Part shown: in pieces, positions 34,365-46,275 of the stretch | How the letters are laid out: the number at the start of each line of letters is the position of its first letter | Position numbering within the stretch: the first letter of the stretch is position 1 | Assembly (NCBI GenBank): GCA_018806985.1 | Contig: JADANN010000461.1 | Coordinates: 3,743,276 to 3,807,275 of the forward strand | Origin: Angiostrongylus vasorum | Taxonomy: Eukaryota; Nematoda; Chromadorea; Rhabditida; Metastrongylidae | Length of the DNA stretch: 64,000 bases | Reading direction: 5' to 3' | Position numbers and translations under genes: made by a program | The notes under the pieces: model-generated | Database searches by the model: none | Told to the model about the DNA's origin: nothing | Seen by the model: only the letters and a program-made list of their open reading frames with translations

Positions 34365-35830
34365 TCACTTGAACCAGCTGCTGTCTGGTTGATCGTCAAG
34401 TAAAATTAGCTGGCGCCAGTAAATCTTCCATTTCTCGCTATCGCTTGCAAGAGTAGTTCTGTGGGTTTCGCTCGCTCTAGAAACTTGTTGAGCATCTTGT
34501 CTTCCATCCAAAGTTTCGTGAAGAACACTGTCTATTAAATTGGTGGTCTTCTTGCTGCGTGTTTGACATCCTGTGAAACTCAGTCGATAATGGTTTTTGC
34601 CATTCGATTGCCGTCCAAACGCATCACGTGTCCGGCCAGTTTTATCCTCCACAATTTTTTTTGTGTAGAACAGCGTCTTTCACTTCTGATTGTTCACGTA
34701 GTCGGAGCTCCGGATCACTTCCCTTAATTGCGTTATACATAATACTCCCAGCATCGTCCTTCCGACTGAGCGGTCTATAACGCTGAGTGGTCTTTCATCT
34801 TGCTTACGTAGTGACCAAGTTTCTGAAGCGTACATTAACGTAGGAAGTATCGTGGAGTCAAGAAAGTGGGTACACAGTCGGGTGTCCTCTGTTCTCCTCA
34901 TTATATCCTCGATGCGCTTGTAAGCTCCCCAAGCCGCTGGCTTTCTCCCTCCTAACTTTTTTTCCTTTTTTTCTTGGTTTGGTTTCCCAGCCTAGATAGA
35001 CGTAAAAGTGAATGGGGCATAATAACTAACCCATTCTTCGTGAAGATCGTTTTTCTAAGATTTAGGGGAAGACCAACCTTCCCCTAGGCGTTATCAATAT
35101 AAACTAGCATTCGTTCCATCTTGTTAGTGCTTGTGTCATAAGAACGATGTCATCACCAAAACGAAAATGGTATAAAGCGAATAGCAAAACAATTTCCAAA
35201 CCGTCCGTCATTTAACCTTGGTAGTAGAAAAAATCAACATGTTTAAAAGCTATTCGCTTTGTGCTAGCTAACAGAATACCAACTGCTGCGGGGTGGATTA
35301 TCCGTTGAAAAATAAATTATTATCGATGGATAGTCATATCAACAACAACCGCCCTGTATAACGTATGGTCTTCTCTGGAGAACTTCTAGTCATTACAGAA
35401 CGCTTCGACTTCTTCTTCGTCAAATGTTGATGCTGGTGCGCAAACGACGAAGATTGTCAAAGCCGGTGTCGATCCACTCCTCTTCAATTGTAAGCGTCTG
35501 ATTCGAGTTGCTAGTTCTTCGAATGAATCGATGTTCATGACCATACTCTTGTTGATGAGAACGCCTACGCTGCCGAATTCTCGATTGTCGCATGTTCTGA
35601 TGAACAGCTCTTTTCCGGTGCCACAGACGGTTTTGAATGGGTATCATCGTCTCGTCTCGGCTAGTCCAATAACGTCGTACCTTATCTCTTGCTTACATGA
35701 TCAAGTCTTCTACCGAAGAATCAGATGCAAGTGTACGTGCACTGTAGGTGGAGATCGTCACCCCGTACTCATCCTACCCAACGCTACGAAATTGAGGGCT
35801 CTTTTGGCGTCAGGGAAATGATGCCCGTTT
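34365..35830 (-). mobile_element. RTE-type LINE, internally deleted and frameshifted
   Basis: Reading down the minus strand, an AP-endonuclease start ([43 protein letters not shown] across frames) runs from 35830 to about 35380. After a gap the RT catalytic box reads FGDDIVLM at 35140-35160, where FADD is usual. Then come AAWGAYKRIEDIMRRTEDTR, LMYASETWSLRKQD, and the C-terminal tail RTRDAF...HRTTLASDSEKW. The fingers/palm part of the RT is missing. The copy is dead, but it is the most complete RTE in the window. Confidence 0.75.
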
Positions 35831-36119
35831 TTTTAAATGTGTTTAGCATTTTGATACCCACGTATAACTTGCTGGGCTGTGAACGTGGGGGTTGAATATA
35901 CCACGGGTAACTTGCCAGGCTATCCCAGAGTGGACATGGAGCTTATTTGTTGCAGGCGACTTCTAACCGTCTACCAAACATTTTCCTGTTACATAATTGC
36001 AGGTTTTCGGCAGAAGTCTCTTGCAGAATACAATCAGCATAGACGAGAACGCACACACCAAAGCATGCATGAATATGCTCTTTTAAACACATCAGGTATT
36101 CATCTAATCGGTACGGCTA

Positions 36120-36300
36120 GCTCGGCGATTCCCAAGATTTCAGGAGAATCGAGTCGACGAGCATTATACATCATTCATAAGGAAGACGGAATCTTCAAGC
36201 AGCAGCCGAAAAGACACGCGAAATTTTGGAAGACTTTATGGACAATGAATGCGAGGAAAACCAATCGAATGCCAAAAGTGCCACAGTAGATCGGTGCAGC
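36120..36300 (+). repeat. SINE-D 3' half
   Basis: GGAGAATCGAGTCGACGAGC, AAGCAGCAGCCGAA and GACAATGAATGCGAGGAAA match the ends of copies at 37.8 and 51.2 kb. Confidence 0.65.
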
Positions 36301-36788
36301 AGATGTGATGACGGATCGTGTAGATAAAAACGTTAGAATAGGAATATTGGGTCGAACGGTCGAGAAGTTGAAATGGCTTTTTAGAGTTCTGGAGAAAACA
36401 AAATTCACCGAACTATCAACTGTCGGAGAATAAAGATTCCACTAATTACGTCATATCGACGAATATTGAAGTCAGACTAAGATATCAATAATATTTACCA
36501 ACTTTGTTGCTAAAGCGTAAAATCCACTGAGCCCTTCGTTTTCTATGCGACAAGAAAGAAAATGAAAGAGAGTAACACTGACCACGGATAAGAGATTCAA
36601 ACGCCAAAAAAAGTATGTCTTGGGATTCGCATCCCTTCCAACAAAGTAAATAAATGGTATGGTGTTTTTTGCGTCAATAGATTGCGAAAATTACTTGGTA
36701 GAGATAGTTTTTGTTCTCGCCCAATTCGGTTTCTTCTGTCTTTGCAATACTTTTCGAAAGAGCTAAGAAATATGGGAGCATTGGTGTT
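36301..36788. other. No recognised feature
   Basis: No gene or repeat recognised. Confidence 0.4.
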
Positions 36789-37083
36789 GAGATAAAGGAT
36801 AATAAGGATAAAACTCTTAGCGTTGATCAATCCCTGAGGGATGCGCCATGCATTCGACTTCATTAAGTATCATTGGAGGTAGTTGAATGCATATCTGGCC
36901 TTTACAACTGCTCGCAGTGGCCTAGCGATGTATCCAGCCAGTGCTGCTATCCTCTCGGACTAGTCTGGTACCAATCGCCGACCCCGAAGGAGTGGAAGGC
37001 TTTGTGGGCCATGGGCGCGGGGTTCGATTCCACGTGTGTGTCATAGTGGCGCCCCCCAACCGCTGCGCCACACGCGCTCCCGC
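36789..37083 (-). repeat. SINE-A copy
   Basis: Full-length minus copy with tail GATAAAGGATAATAAGGATAA. The head on the minus strand has TGGCGCAGCGG and GTGGAATCGAACCCCG, a strong B-box match. Confidence 0.92.
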
Positions 37084-37799
37084 GTTAAGATATCTTATAG
37101 TATCTCATTGAACTTCAAGATTGTTTGCTTAGGTGATCAAATTCCAATGGTTACCAACTGCTGATGAGCCCAGATCATCTTCTCCTTCAAGACAAATGCC
37201 TCCTGTGCAAAAGCTTTTCTAACCATCTATTCATTTTGTGTTTAGAATTGTTTGTTTAACCCCCGCCCTTGATAACACTGAGAGTTGCTTTGGTGGAGGC
37301 ATAACCGATTTTGAACTTACGACTTCGGCTGACATGATTTGCTTGTGTTGAAAGAATAGTTTCAAACAGACCATAGTAAACTAGGTGTTAGAAGAACTAT
37401 TACAAGGCAAATTGTCAATAAAAAAAATGTGGTTTGAAATTATGTACAGCACTTGTATAAGGAATAGTATAGAAAATGCTAAGCTTCCTGGAAGAAGAAA
37501 AAGGATCGATTTATCCACAAAAAACAGAGACAAGCGCACCGAACACCTCCAACGTACTTCACAGCACGTGCTCTAATACTACTAACTTACCAGAGTGATA
37601 AGTAGCACACAGACACCCAGTACAGCTATGCATGAGTACAACCACATAAATAGGGAGAGTACACTTTGATAGAGCACTTCCGAAAAGAAAACTTCATCCT
37701 TGAATGTGCCTAAGTTTCAGGGTAATTAGAACGTCTTTTCTCATCTAAGATGCATTCCAAATTGCTATCCTCCGAGGGGGCTCCACTGTAGTTTTTACA
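37084..37799. other. No recognised feature
   Basis: No gene or repeat recognised. Confidence 0.4.
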
Positions 37800-38163
37800 C
37801 TACTTGCAACTAATTATTGTGCAAATCCCAGCAGTCCTCGTATTCTAATAGTTTCCTCGCACTCATTATCCATAAAAGTCTTAGACTTTGTAAGTGGTAA
37901 GTGCTTTAGAATTTTCCCGTAATTCATCATATACAGGCAGAGTCGATCCGAACTCGAATCTTGGATAACCGTGCTAGGGTGTCGCCGGATCATTAGCGTC
38001 CGGAAGGCTCCGAATTTGTTGACTAGGTAACTATCAACCGATCCCAAATAGGTCCGATAGCAATTTCACATCCTCAGAAGAATGGGCGATTTGTTGGGTC
38101 TGGAGCTGGGTCGAACCACGCTTTTGCCTGTAATGAACAGCACTACCGCTGTGCTATCTCCAC
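37800..38163 (-). repeat. SINE-D, copy with perfect Pol III boxes
   Basis: On the minus strand the A box TAGCACAGCGG (38146-38156) fits TRGYNNARNNG, and the B box GGTTCGACCC (38108-38118) fits GWTCRANNC. The spacing of about 28 bases is tRNA-like. The body continues through CGGATTGGTATC-like sequence to ATGAGTGCGAGGAAACTATT. Confidence 0.8.
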
Positions 38164-38263
38164 GCTTATCTACTAGTAGTAAAGATCAACGAGAGAAGCA
38201 AATTCTGAGGATAATTTGAAAGCAGGATAAGTGATATTGCGTAGAAGGTGAAATTTATAAAAA

Positions 38264-38551
38264 AATGATGGAGCTCTCGGCGTTGATCAAACCCTGAGCG
38301 ATGCGCCATGCATTCGACTTCACTAAGTATCGCTGGGGATTGAGTATTATCGGTTATCATAGCTGGCCTTTGCAATGACACGCGGTGGCCTACTGATGTA
38401 TCAAGCCAGTGCTGCTATCCTCCCAGACAAGTCTGGCAGCAAGTTCCCGAATCCGGAGGGATGGAAGGGGCTTGGTGGGCCATGGGCGCGGGTATCGGTT
38501 CCACGTGTGTGTCGCAGTAGCGCCTCCAACCACTGCGCGACACGCGCCCTC
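38264..38551 (-). repeat. SINE-A copy
   Basis: Near full-length minus copy. Several open frames on both strands fall entirely within it. Confidence 0.9.
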
Positions 38552-39254
38552 AGAAGATAAAAGGCGCAGTGTGAAACCGGACATGAATGATCATTAATAA
38601 AAGACAAAAAGAAGTGGGCAAAACGTGTTCACGAGTTTAACAGATTTCATCCTTTGAGAGATAAACGAGTAAAAAAATTTAGTTCAACGAGGAAAAAACA
38701 TAGAGAACATCCTGATACAGTTAGTGTGGATGGAAGTTACACAGTGCATCGTAAAAATCATCTCGATTATTTTAGATGAGACTGCAATGCCTTCACTGAT
38801 GTATCATCCCAAACAGAACATTCTTTCTGAAATGCCTTCCACTTTTTGTCTCATCGCTAATTTCGCTAGTTTCGTAGATAGAGCATATACTTCTCTTACC
38901 CCCCACCCCATGGTATCTACGATATCTTAAATTACTTGACACGAACCACGTGCTTGTCCTCCATACATATTATGCATAACAGCAAGCCAGGGTAGCATCA
39001 CATGATAGCTTCACCACTTGACCTTCTGCGCAGCATTCAGCACGAGAAGCGTCACGCCATTTGCTTGGACATCAACTGCAACGTGGTTTATAGAAAGGTT
39101 ACCATGTGTTTTCGAAAAACATGCTTCATCGCGTCCGGGTTCACCAGTGATTAGCATTCCCATTAATAACAGTTTTACCTCAGTAACACTATAATATCCT
39201 AAATAATTTGGTCTTTAAACTTGCCCATCATTTAAGGAAAAATGGATTACGATC
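38552..39254. other. No recognised feature
   Basis: No gene or repeat recognised. Confidence 0.4.
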
Positions 39255-39475
39255 TATTGCCAGAGGGCAATAGTCGGACAGAGAGCGGTGATAGTGATTA
39301 TGCTCAGTACGAGAAAGGCGCTGGTTCGACTTGGCGCATGCCCACTAGGCCTTCTATTTTACTGAAATCAGAAAACTGGGGTCAATTTTTTAGAATCAGT
39401 AGATTTCCCCAATTTGCTGGAACGTGCGGCTGTTTGGAGTAAAAAGTACTGCAATCTCCTGGAATGGCTAATTCA
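39255..39475 (+). repeat. SINE-D partial copy
   Basis: A CTGGTTCGACTTGG B box with GGCCTTC and CCGAAATCAG-like body sequence. The middle is poorly conserved. Confidence 0.4.
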
Positions 39476-39542
39476 TCTTTCCAGAGAAAATCGACTCACC
39501 CAGCTTTTAGATGAGTTAATAATTTTTTATTTCATTATTACA

Positions 39543-39936
39543 TGACCGCTCCCAACGGCTTACCGCCTCATAGTGGCTGCTAGGTATTCCTGGGTGTCGG
39601 GCTGAGATGTACTGTGGGGATTCATCCCACTGGCAAAGTCTACCGTGCTGAGAAGAAGTCTGACGTTTCCATCAGGAAGTACAGCTAAGAGTTAACCAGT
39701 ACCAGGATCCACCACCGTCCTGATATCAAACTAGTCGCAAGGTGAAAAAATTGCTCTCTGGTGCACAAGGACGGCGACTGCTTGTGGTGGTGACGACCAG
39801 AGACAGACGTTGGCTAGGCTGACCTCAGGACCTCTAGGAACCGCAATGGCTAAGCCAGGAGAACTCCGAAAAAAAATGGGATCTATGCTGGGGCCCGCAC
39901 AACCAGTGAAGACGAACCATCCAAATGTCCAAGTAA
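39543..39936 (+). mobile_element. Repeat C with target-site duplication
   Basis: A 394-bp plus copy. TATTACA flanks it at 39536-39542 and 39937-39943. Confidence 0.87.
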
Positions 39937-39984
39937 TATTACACGAAGCCAAATCACAAGTATCGTGAGGTGCGTATTCCAGAA

Positions 39985-40290
39985 TTTCTTCCACCAAATT
40001 CGTTTCCTCGCATCCACTATCAACAAAGGTTTTCGGGCTTTTTTTCTGCGCGTAGACTCAGCTGGTGCTTGAAGGCTGTCGTCTTTTCGTGAATTTCGTC
40101 GGATGGTGGTCTAGTCGACTCTCCTTCAATTCTCGGACTAGCATTACAAGAGTGCTCGCAAGTAGTCCATTACAAGGATCGAGTTTATCCCAAACAAGTC
40201 TGATACCAAATTCCCGACTCCAGGGATGTGAGGCTCGGTGGGCCTTGCTCGGTTTGCGATTGCGTCTCCCGCTCACTGATGGTCGTAAAA
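39985..40290 (-). repeat. SINE-D copy
   Basis: Minus copy: CCTCGCATCCACTATCAACA (3' end), TGGTCTAGTCGACTCTCC, CCAAACAAGTCTGATACCAA. The head is decayed. Confidence 0.65.
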
Positions 40291-40399
40291 GGACCAAAAA
40301 ATCTACAAGCATGGATGCGAAGCAATGGTTGGAAAGCAAAAACACCGAGATCCACAGAAAATGCTGCGTGGCATCGTCCAAGAAAGTAGATTTTTTTAT

Positions 40400-40690
40400 T
40401 TTCTATTTTATGCGGCCTGTCTTCACATCTATTGTGTTCGGCTGCTGCTTGAGGACTTTCACTGCATCTCGGATGTCGTAGAATGCCGGTCGAGTCGACT
40501 CACACTGGAGTCCTGAGGTAGCCGGGCTAGAGCGTTCCCAATTGGATTGCGGAGAGTGATTTTTCTCGGACAAATCCGGTACGAATTTGCCGGTCGCAGT
40601 GTGATGACAGGCTTGGTAAGTCTGAGGCGGGATCGAAACAGAACCGTTTTCGTGATGAACGGCATCACTGTGATATCCGTACCCCGAAAG
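40400..40690 (-). repeat. SINE-D copy
   Basis: Minus copy with 3' end TCTTCACATCTATTGTGTTC, GCTGCTGCTTGAGGACTTTC and GGTCGAGTCGACTC. The head lies near 40640-40690. Long open frames on both strands here belong to the repeat. Confidence 0.75.
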
Positions 40691-41665
40691 AAGATCAGTG
40701 ATTAATATATGCCTGGAATTTGTTAAAGCATTTAGGAATAAAATGCTTATGAAGGGTTTCAATTTTCACTAATTATGTTCCATCCCTATTAGTGGACATC
40801 ACCAAGTATTCAGAACTGCCTACTACGTTCTGCATGCCTTGTTTTCTTCAAAGCTCCAACCTTGCCTATACTGTAGTCATCAAAAAAATATCTGATAACC
40901 ATGTGTTAAAGTTGCCATTCTAGCTTTTTCTCGAGCTGATCTAAAATTAGATGTCATCCCGTGCTACTCTCACGCGAAAACATTCTTCAGGCGTAATGGC
41001 TTGTTATTTGGTTTATACATGATAAAGAGCTTTCGACTGTTCAAGAACAGCTGCCATTTTTGTGGTGAAAAAAGTTGAAATGAGACTTGAATGTGGAAGG
41101 GTGGAGCGGCAGACGAATTGTTCCTCTGAAGAACCTCCTACGCTGCAATCATTTTTCTGGATAACACTTAATCTGAATTTTTTTTCTGGACATTAGTAAC
41201 ATGATCGCGACTAATTTGTCCTACCGCTAGAGAAGACGATTGTTGAAGTTCCGGTACGGTATGCCTACTTTTTTGTAAAGAGTGAAGATCCGAAAACGTT
41301 GGCGAAACCAGTGGAGCACTCCGTTCCGTTTCCTCATAAAAGAATACCTAGACAGTAGGCTGAAGTTGAACAAAGTGCTCCACCCTAACCGCACACGACA
41401 CAGAGACATAATGGGGATGGTTTCGAAGTAAAAGTCATTATCCTCGCACAGGAATCCTAAACGTCGGTGTGTAAAACTCTTGAAACGTTTCGATAAATTC
41501 CAAAAAACCTAAAAAATAAGCCGCAAGGACGAGTGCTTGAGTGCTTTTTGATCACACATGACCTCGCGCCATACCTCAGGCTAATTTCTCTTACTTGAGC
41601 TAGCCACATTTCCCGTCCGTGTGAGATTCTTTGCTGTTGATCTTCACCAAATAACTGCAAGACTT
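40691..41665. other. No recognised feature
   Basis: No gene or repeat recognised. Confidence 0.4.
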
Positions 41666-41938
41666 AAAGAAAAGCTCTCGGCGTTGATCAAACCCTGAGA
41701 AACGCGCCATGCAGTCGACTTCATTTAGCATTGCTGGACGTAAATGAATGCATATCTGGAGTTTACAATGACTCGCAGTGGCCTACCGATGTATAGAGCC
41801 AATGCTGATATCCTCCTACAGAAGTATGGTACCACTTTGTGGACCACAAAGAGATGGAAGGCTTGGTGGGCCTCGGACGCGGGGGTCAATCCCATGGGCA
41901 TTGCAGGGCGTCTCCCACCACCGCGCTACACGCATACC
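41666..41938 (-). repeat. SINE-A copy
   Basis: Full-length minus copy. The A-box region reads GTAGCGCGGTGG on the minus strand. Confidence 0.9.
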
Positions 41939-42079
41939 TAAAACGAGCAAAATTTTTCTCCACTCACATTTTCAGGTTGAGATCTTCATTCTGTGGACTG
42001 TCATGAAAGTGGCTATAATCATTTTCTTCATTGCTTGAAATGTTTTGTAATGACACTAAGTGACAAAGACGTCCATGAT

Positions 42080-42190
<111 letters not shown>

Positions 42191-42284
42191 TATATACAAG
42201 TGATTAAATCAGCAATTTACCGCTCTTCATTGATTTTACTGCGAAACTAAATCGCTGTCTTAAACTTCATAACGCTAAGTAGTT

Positions 42285-42975
42285 AACTTCAATGATGCTG
42301 AGATATAACTTTAATGATGCTGAGGTATTTGCAAAACTCCGGACCGCAGGTGTCTACGGTGGGGAACGAACGCGTTATTGTCCTTTCCGGGGAGTAGCGC
42401 GCTCACTACCACACCATGCGGGGCCGATCGTTTCGCCTGTCTCTCAGCTAGTTCTATTGATCTTTTGCCGTCAGCAATCACCCGTCAACGGGATTGATCT
42501 GGGGAGCCCAAATCGGCAATGTTAACCTTAACGAACCCTGTTAAGCTGAGGCTGCAGTTATAATCACAACATTGACTTGCTATTTACTGCCTGCTCTTTT
42601 TAGCGGCAGGGTATATATTGCGAAATATAACTTTAACTAGGTGAGAGACAGGCGAAACGAAGGACCCGCATGGTGTGGTGGTGAGCGCACCACTCCCCAG
42701 AAAGGACAATAGCGCGTTCGTTCCCCACCATAGACACCTGCGGTCCGGAGTTTTGCAAATATCTCAGCATCATTAAAGTTATATTTCGCAATATATACCC
42801 AGCCGCTAAAAAGAGTAGGGCAGTAAATAGCAAGTCAATGTTGTGATGCCGAGATATTTGCAAAACTCCGGAGGGTGTATGCGGTGGGGAACGAACGCGC
42901 TATTGTCCTTTCCGGCGAGTAACGCGTTCACCACCACACCATGCGGGTCCTTCGTTTCGCCTGTCTCTCAGCTAA
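42285..42975. repeat. SINE-B cluster: minus, plus, minus
   Basis: A minus unit (about 42290-42535) is followed by a linker with TATTTACTGCC and GCGGCAGGGTATATATTGCG. A plus unit (about 42640-42838) and a second minus unit (about 42839-42975) follow. Sequence identity to the 53.0-53.8 kb cluster is very high. It lies about 780 bases before the first CAP gene copy. Confidence 0.85.
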
Positions 42976-43500
42976 TTATTACATCATAACAATTCATTGT
43001 ATTCACTCTTTCATTGCATCCATTTTATTAAAGAGAATCGATTTCGTTTATTCCATGAAAAGAGGAGATTGCCAATTCTCTATGACTGAAAAATCATTGC
43101 AAGAGACTCCTCCACAACTGTTTCCAAACCAACAGACAACTGTATAGACCCTTACCTTGATGTTAAGCAGGCAAAAATAGTTCAGCGCCTCGCGATGGCA
43201 AGGGAGGTGCTGACTGCCGAACTGCAATGTGCAGCAATGGCTTGTCCACGAATAATGACACCTAGGTGCGAAGGACATTCTCATCTAGAAACACAATCAA
43301 CACCACTGTCTCGAAAATAACTAACGGTAAAGAAACGAGCTTTTCTCCGATTTACAAAGATTAGCGACTTGGTAATAGTCTGAGAACACCATCTCATGGA
43401 TGGGTTCAACACTGTCCAACGGATAAAAAATCATTCAATCAATTGGAAATAGCACTGGTTTCTGTGTGATTACCCGTCCGTTAGAAGGGGTCATTCAATT
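42976..43500. other. No recognised feature
   Basis: Spacer between the SINE-B cluster and the CAP promoter region. Confidence 0.4.
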
Positions 43501-43718
43501 ATCAGGTATTTTTCAAGTATTAGTTCAAACTGCTGTTCCGTATTTCAGAAATCTTGGGTTTAAGTGCTTTCTGCACATGCTTTTCTGAAATCTAGGCGTA
43601 TGATCAATTTATATGTCGATATGGATATGGTGCCGAATGTGACGTTTCCATCTGATCGGAACATACAATCGATCACGCTGAGCAAAAAAGCATTAGAAAA
43701 AATTGTCTGACGGGCTCG

Positions 43719-43725
43719 TATAAAA
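43719..43725 (+). promoter_or_regulatory. TATA element of CAP copy 1
   Basis: GCTCGTATAAAAC lies 35 bases before the ATG. The paralogue has GCTCGTATAAAAG at the same distance. AATCGATCACGCTGAGC further up pairs with AATCGATAGCGTTGAGC at 54059-54075, so the upstream region was duplicated with the gene. Confidence 0.55.
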
Positions 43726-43753
43726 CTGCACGATTCCAGTAGCGAACCATTCG

Positions 43754-45565
43754 ATGACAATGAACACATTCGTCGTTGCTCCTCTTCTCATCGTGGCATG
43801 TTTAGCAATGTTTCAACTCGTCAAGAAGGTGTTAGCGCTAAGGCACAAATGTCCATTGAACCTTTTCAGCAATTCAAGTTTAGCTCACTTTCGCTATGTT
43901 GCAGGTCACTTGCCGTTCCTTTGCTCCTTTTTCTCCTCATTTGGTTTTTCGACTAAGTTCCGTGATGCACATTCTCATATTCTTTGTAAAGTCGTCTCGT
44001 TTACAGATCTGATAGAATTGTGCAGTAATAGCACGAACATGAACTACATGCTGAGTTTAAGAGTTACAAGTTTACACAACACTCTGTGGTATTCACAATG
44101 TTAACTTTTTATTTACTGCCTTTTACAAGTTTTTCATGGCAGGGTATAATTTGCGAAACAGCTATAATAATACTGAGATATTTGCCAAATTCCGGACCGC
44201 AGGTGTCTGCTGTGGGGAACGAACGCGCTATTACCCTTTCCGGGAGCTAGCGCGTTCACCATCACACCATGCAGGTCCTTCGTTTGGCCTGTCTCTCTAG
44301 TTCTCAGCTAGTTCTATCGATCACTGCCATCAGCAATCATCCATCAACGGAATTGATCTGGGGAGCCCAAATCGACAAACCGAAGTTTTGCAAACAACTC
44401 GGAGGTATATCCAACTTATATATCCAACTTTTTGATCATTATTATTCGAGTGTGATTATCAATACCACAGAATAGTTGCACATATGCAGAGATCCCTTTT
44501 TAGAAGTTTACTCGCGAATGGAACCCAGAAGAATGGTAATGGTACTACAGCTAGAAAAAATCGCAAATGGCAGTGACATGAATGTTATGGTGAGAACAAC
44601 ATTGACTTAAATAAGTTCACCGCTTCCGAATAGGATGTTGTGCATTTCGACTCCATTGTTTTCAGAAATACGAATGCAGATTAGAGGGAATCGGCTTTCA
44701 ACATTTCCCAGACGTGTCGGAATGAAACCATGCGTGATTTCTCCTTCGTCAACAGTAATAACGCTACTTACTTCTTATCATGCAGCGCATTCGACCCTAA
44801 CAGTTGGGGGTTTTTTTGACGACGAAACCGACGACATCAGTGAACTCTTTAGGACAGTAAGAGTAAAAGAAGAAGCTGCCTCTTAACCTTTAGATAGTGG
44901 TGCTCCTAGCGAAAAAATGGATGGGCTGGTTAACTAAATCCACACCCATGTAACTTTTGCACTTTTTAGTTCGTGATGGAGTGGTGGAATACAGCACTAG
45001 AGTGTGACCCTTCCGTCAATCTTACGCCAACGGCCAACGACAGCGGAATGATTCCATTTCTCCAGCTTGTTTGTGATAATGCTTTAATTCGGTTAACAGC
45101 ACGAAGGACAGTTGGTCGTACCATATTCTGTACAATCGTACACCAATTTCTGAACATCGGAGCTGTGTAGATGGCATTCCTCTAGTCTCCTTAGTTGTTT
45201 ATAGGCCTCCATGTAGCGTTCCCTATCAATTATTATTAGTTTTAAAGGATTAGAAATAAAGGTATTCCTATAAATACCTCAAAAGCGCTTTTCAGATGGC
45301 AAGTGCTAACACGATGAATCTAGGATACGCATAGAGCTTGTGCTATTCTTCCAATTCGTACAGTCCTCCAGCTTTCGTGCTATTTCTTTGTCGATTCAAG
45401 GAATCGTAAGCCATTTCACCATACAGTTTTTTTAATATAGCTTGATTTGTGCATAACTTTAGGCACACTCATGTTAACAAATCAAACTACGCAGAAGGCC
45501 CACCATGCAGCAAATGCAATGACGGCTGCATGGACGGCAATCTTTGCAACAGGACCTCATCATAG
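43754..45565 (+). pseudogene. CAP-domain (SCP/TAPS, ASP/VAL-like) gene, degenerate copy
   Basis: CAP proteins of this type are secreted and abundant in parasitic nematodes; biochemical roles are mostly unresolved. A signal-peptide-like start (MTMNTFVVAPLLIVACLA) opens at 43754. Downstream pieces align with the copy at 54148. Exon 2 is 44007-44088 (ELCSN...SLHNTL), exon 3 is 44504-44589 (LLANGTQKNGN), and exon 4 starts at 44666 (YECRLE). Exon 5 starts at 44970 (MEWWNTALE...MIPFLQ), exon 6 is 45296-45405, and the Cys-rich exon 7 is 45463-45565 (GPPCSKCNDGC, NLCNRTSS, stop). Defects are frame breaks in exons 3 and 4, a stop in exon 6, a likely stop at the exon 2/3 join, and a lost donor after exon 5. 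The usual CAP GH..Q histidine is absent. Intron 2 holds a SINE-B. Confidence 0.75.
44105..44382 (-). repeat. SINE-B in intron 2 of CAP copy 1
   Basis: A minus unit with flanking TATTTACTGCC and GGCAGGGTATAAT. The paralogue at 54 kb has no SINE at this intron, so the insertion followed the duplication, or was lost in the other copy. Confidence 0.85.
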
Positions 45566-45627
45566 CATGAATATACAAGACGCATAGTGAAAAGATATGC
45601 TTAGCAATAGTCATTTTTACATATTTT

Positions 45628-45830
45628 TTAACTATTTATTGTTCGAACGTGATTTTTTTTTCTTTGCAATGCCTTTCGGTCTTCTATTTTCTTAACGCAT
45701 GCTGTCAAGTGTTGTTTGCTCACGCGATTGTAGTGAGACACCCTGAAAGCCTGACAACTGTCACGGTAATGAAACCCACAACCTAAAAATCCACCTTTGC
45801 AGTGAGACCGCATCTGTCCCAATTCACACC
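45628..45830 (-). CDS. Possible terminal exon, function unknown
   Basis: On the minus strand an acceptor-like TTTTTAG precedes a frame with CGFHYRDSC and HLTACVKK. It ends in a stop at 45628, with AATAAA overlapping the end. The Cys/His spacing is suggestive, but I do not recognise a family and see no upstream exon. Confidence 0.22.
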
Positions 45831-46045
45831 TGTTTTACGGGTGGGACAGCTGTGTAAAATTGTGCTATAGTCATAATAATGGAAGATTTGAGAGTTTAAT
45901 TTCTTCGTCATCTTAATAGTCAAATGCAAGAATATACGGTCAAGATAAAAGGAAATTTGGAAAGTCCTGCTTTGCGAAAAAACACAGTGTGTTAAAATCG
46001 GAAATGTGCTTTGAGAAGCGTGAATTAACAAAGACACCAAGTACA

Positions 46046-46275
46046 GAAGAATAACGTGCTCAGCGTTGACTTATCTCTCAGCGATATCCTGTGCATTTCG
46101 TTCCCTTTAGGATCGTAGAATGAAATTCACACTCGAGAGTGCCTAGTGATACCAAGTCAGTGTTTCCTATTCTCTGATGCTGCTTTGTACTCTATGGTGT
46201 GTTTTTACTAGACCATTGCGCGCAAAGTGATCTGCGACCATGAGCGCAATAGAGTAGCTCTAACTACCGCACAGT
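46046..46275 (-). repeat. Diverged SINE-A copy
   Basis: The tail block GTGCTCAGCGTTGACTTATC and TTTAGGATCGTAGAATGA follow the family order. The head is decayed. Confidence 0.5.

Noticed and set aside
38390..38607. Overlapping open frames on both strands with peptides such as GACGAVVGGA or ARVAQWLEA seen at many loci
   Set aside because: These are the SINE-A head translated in different frames; the peptides recur at every copy and follow no conserved gene structure.
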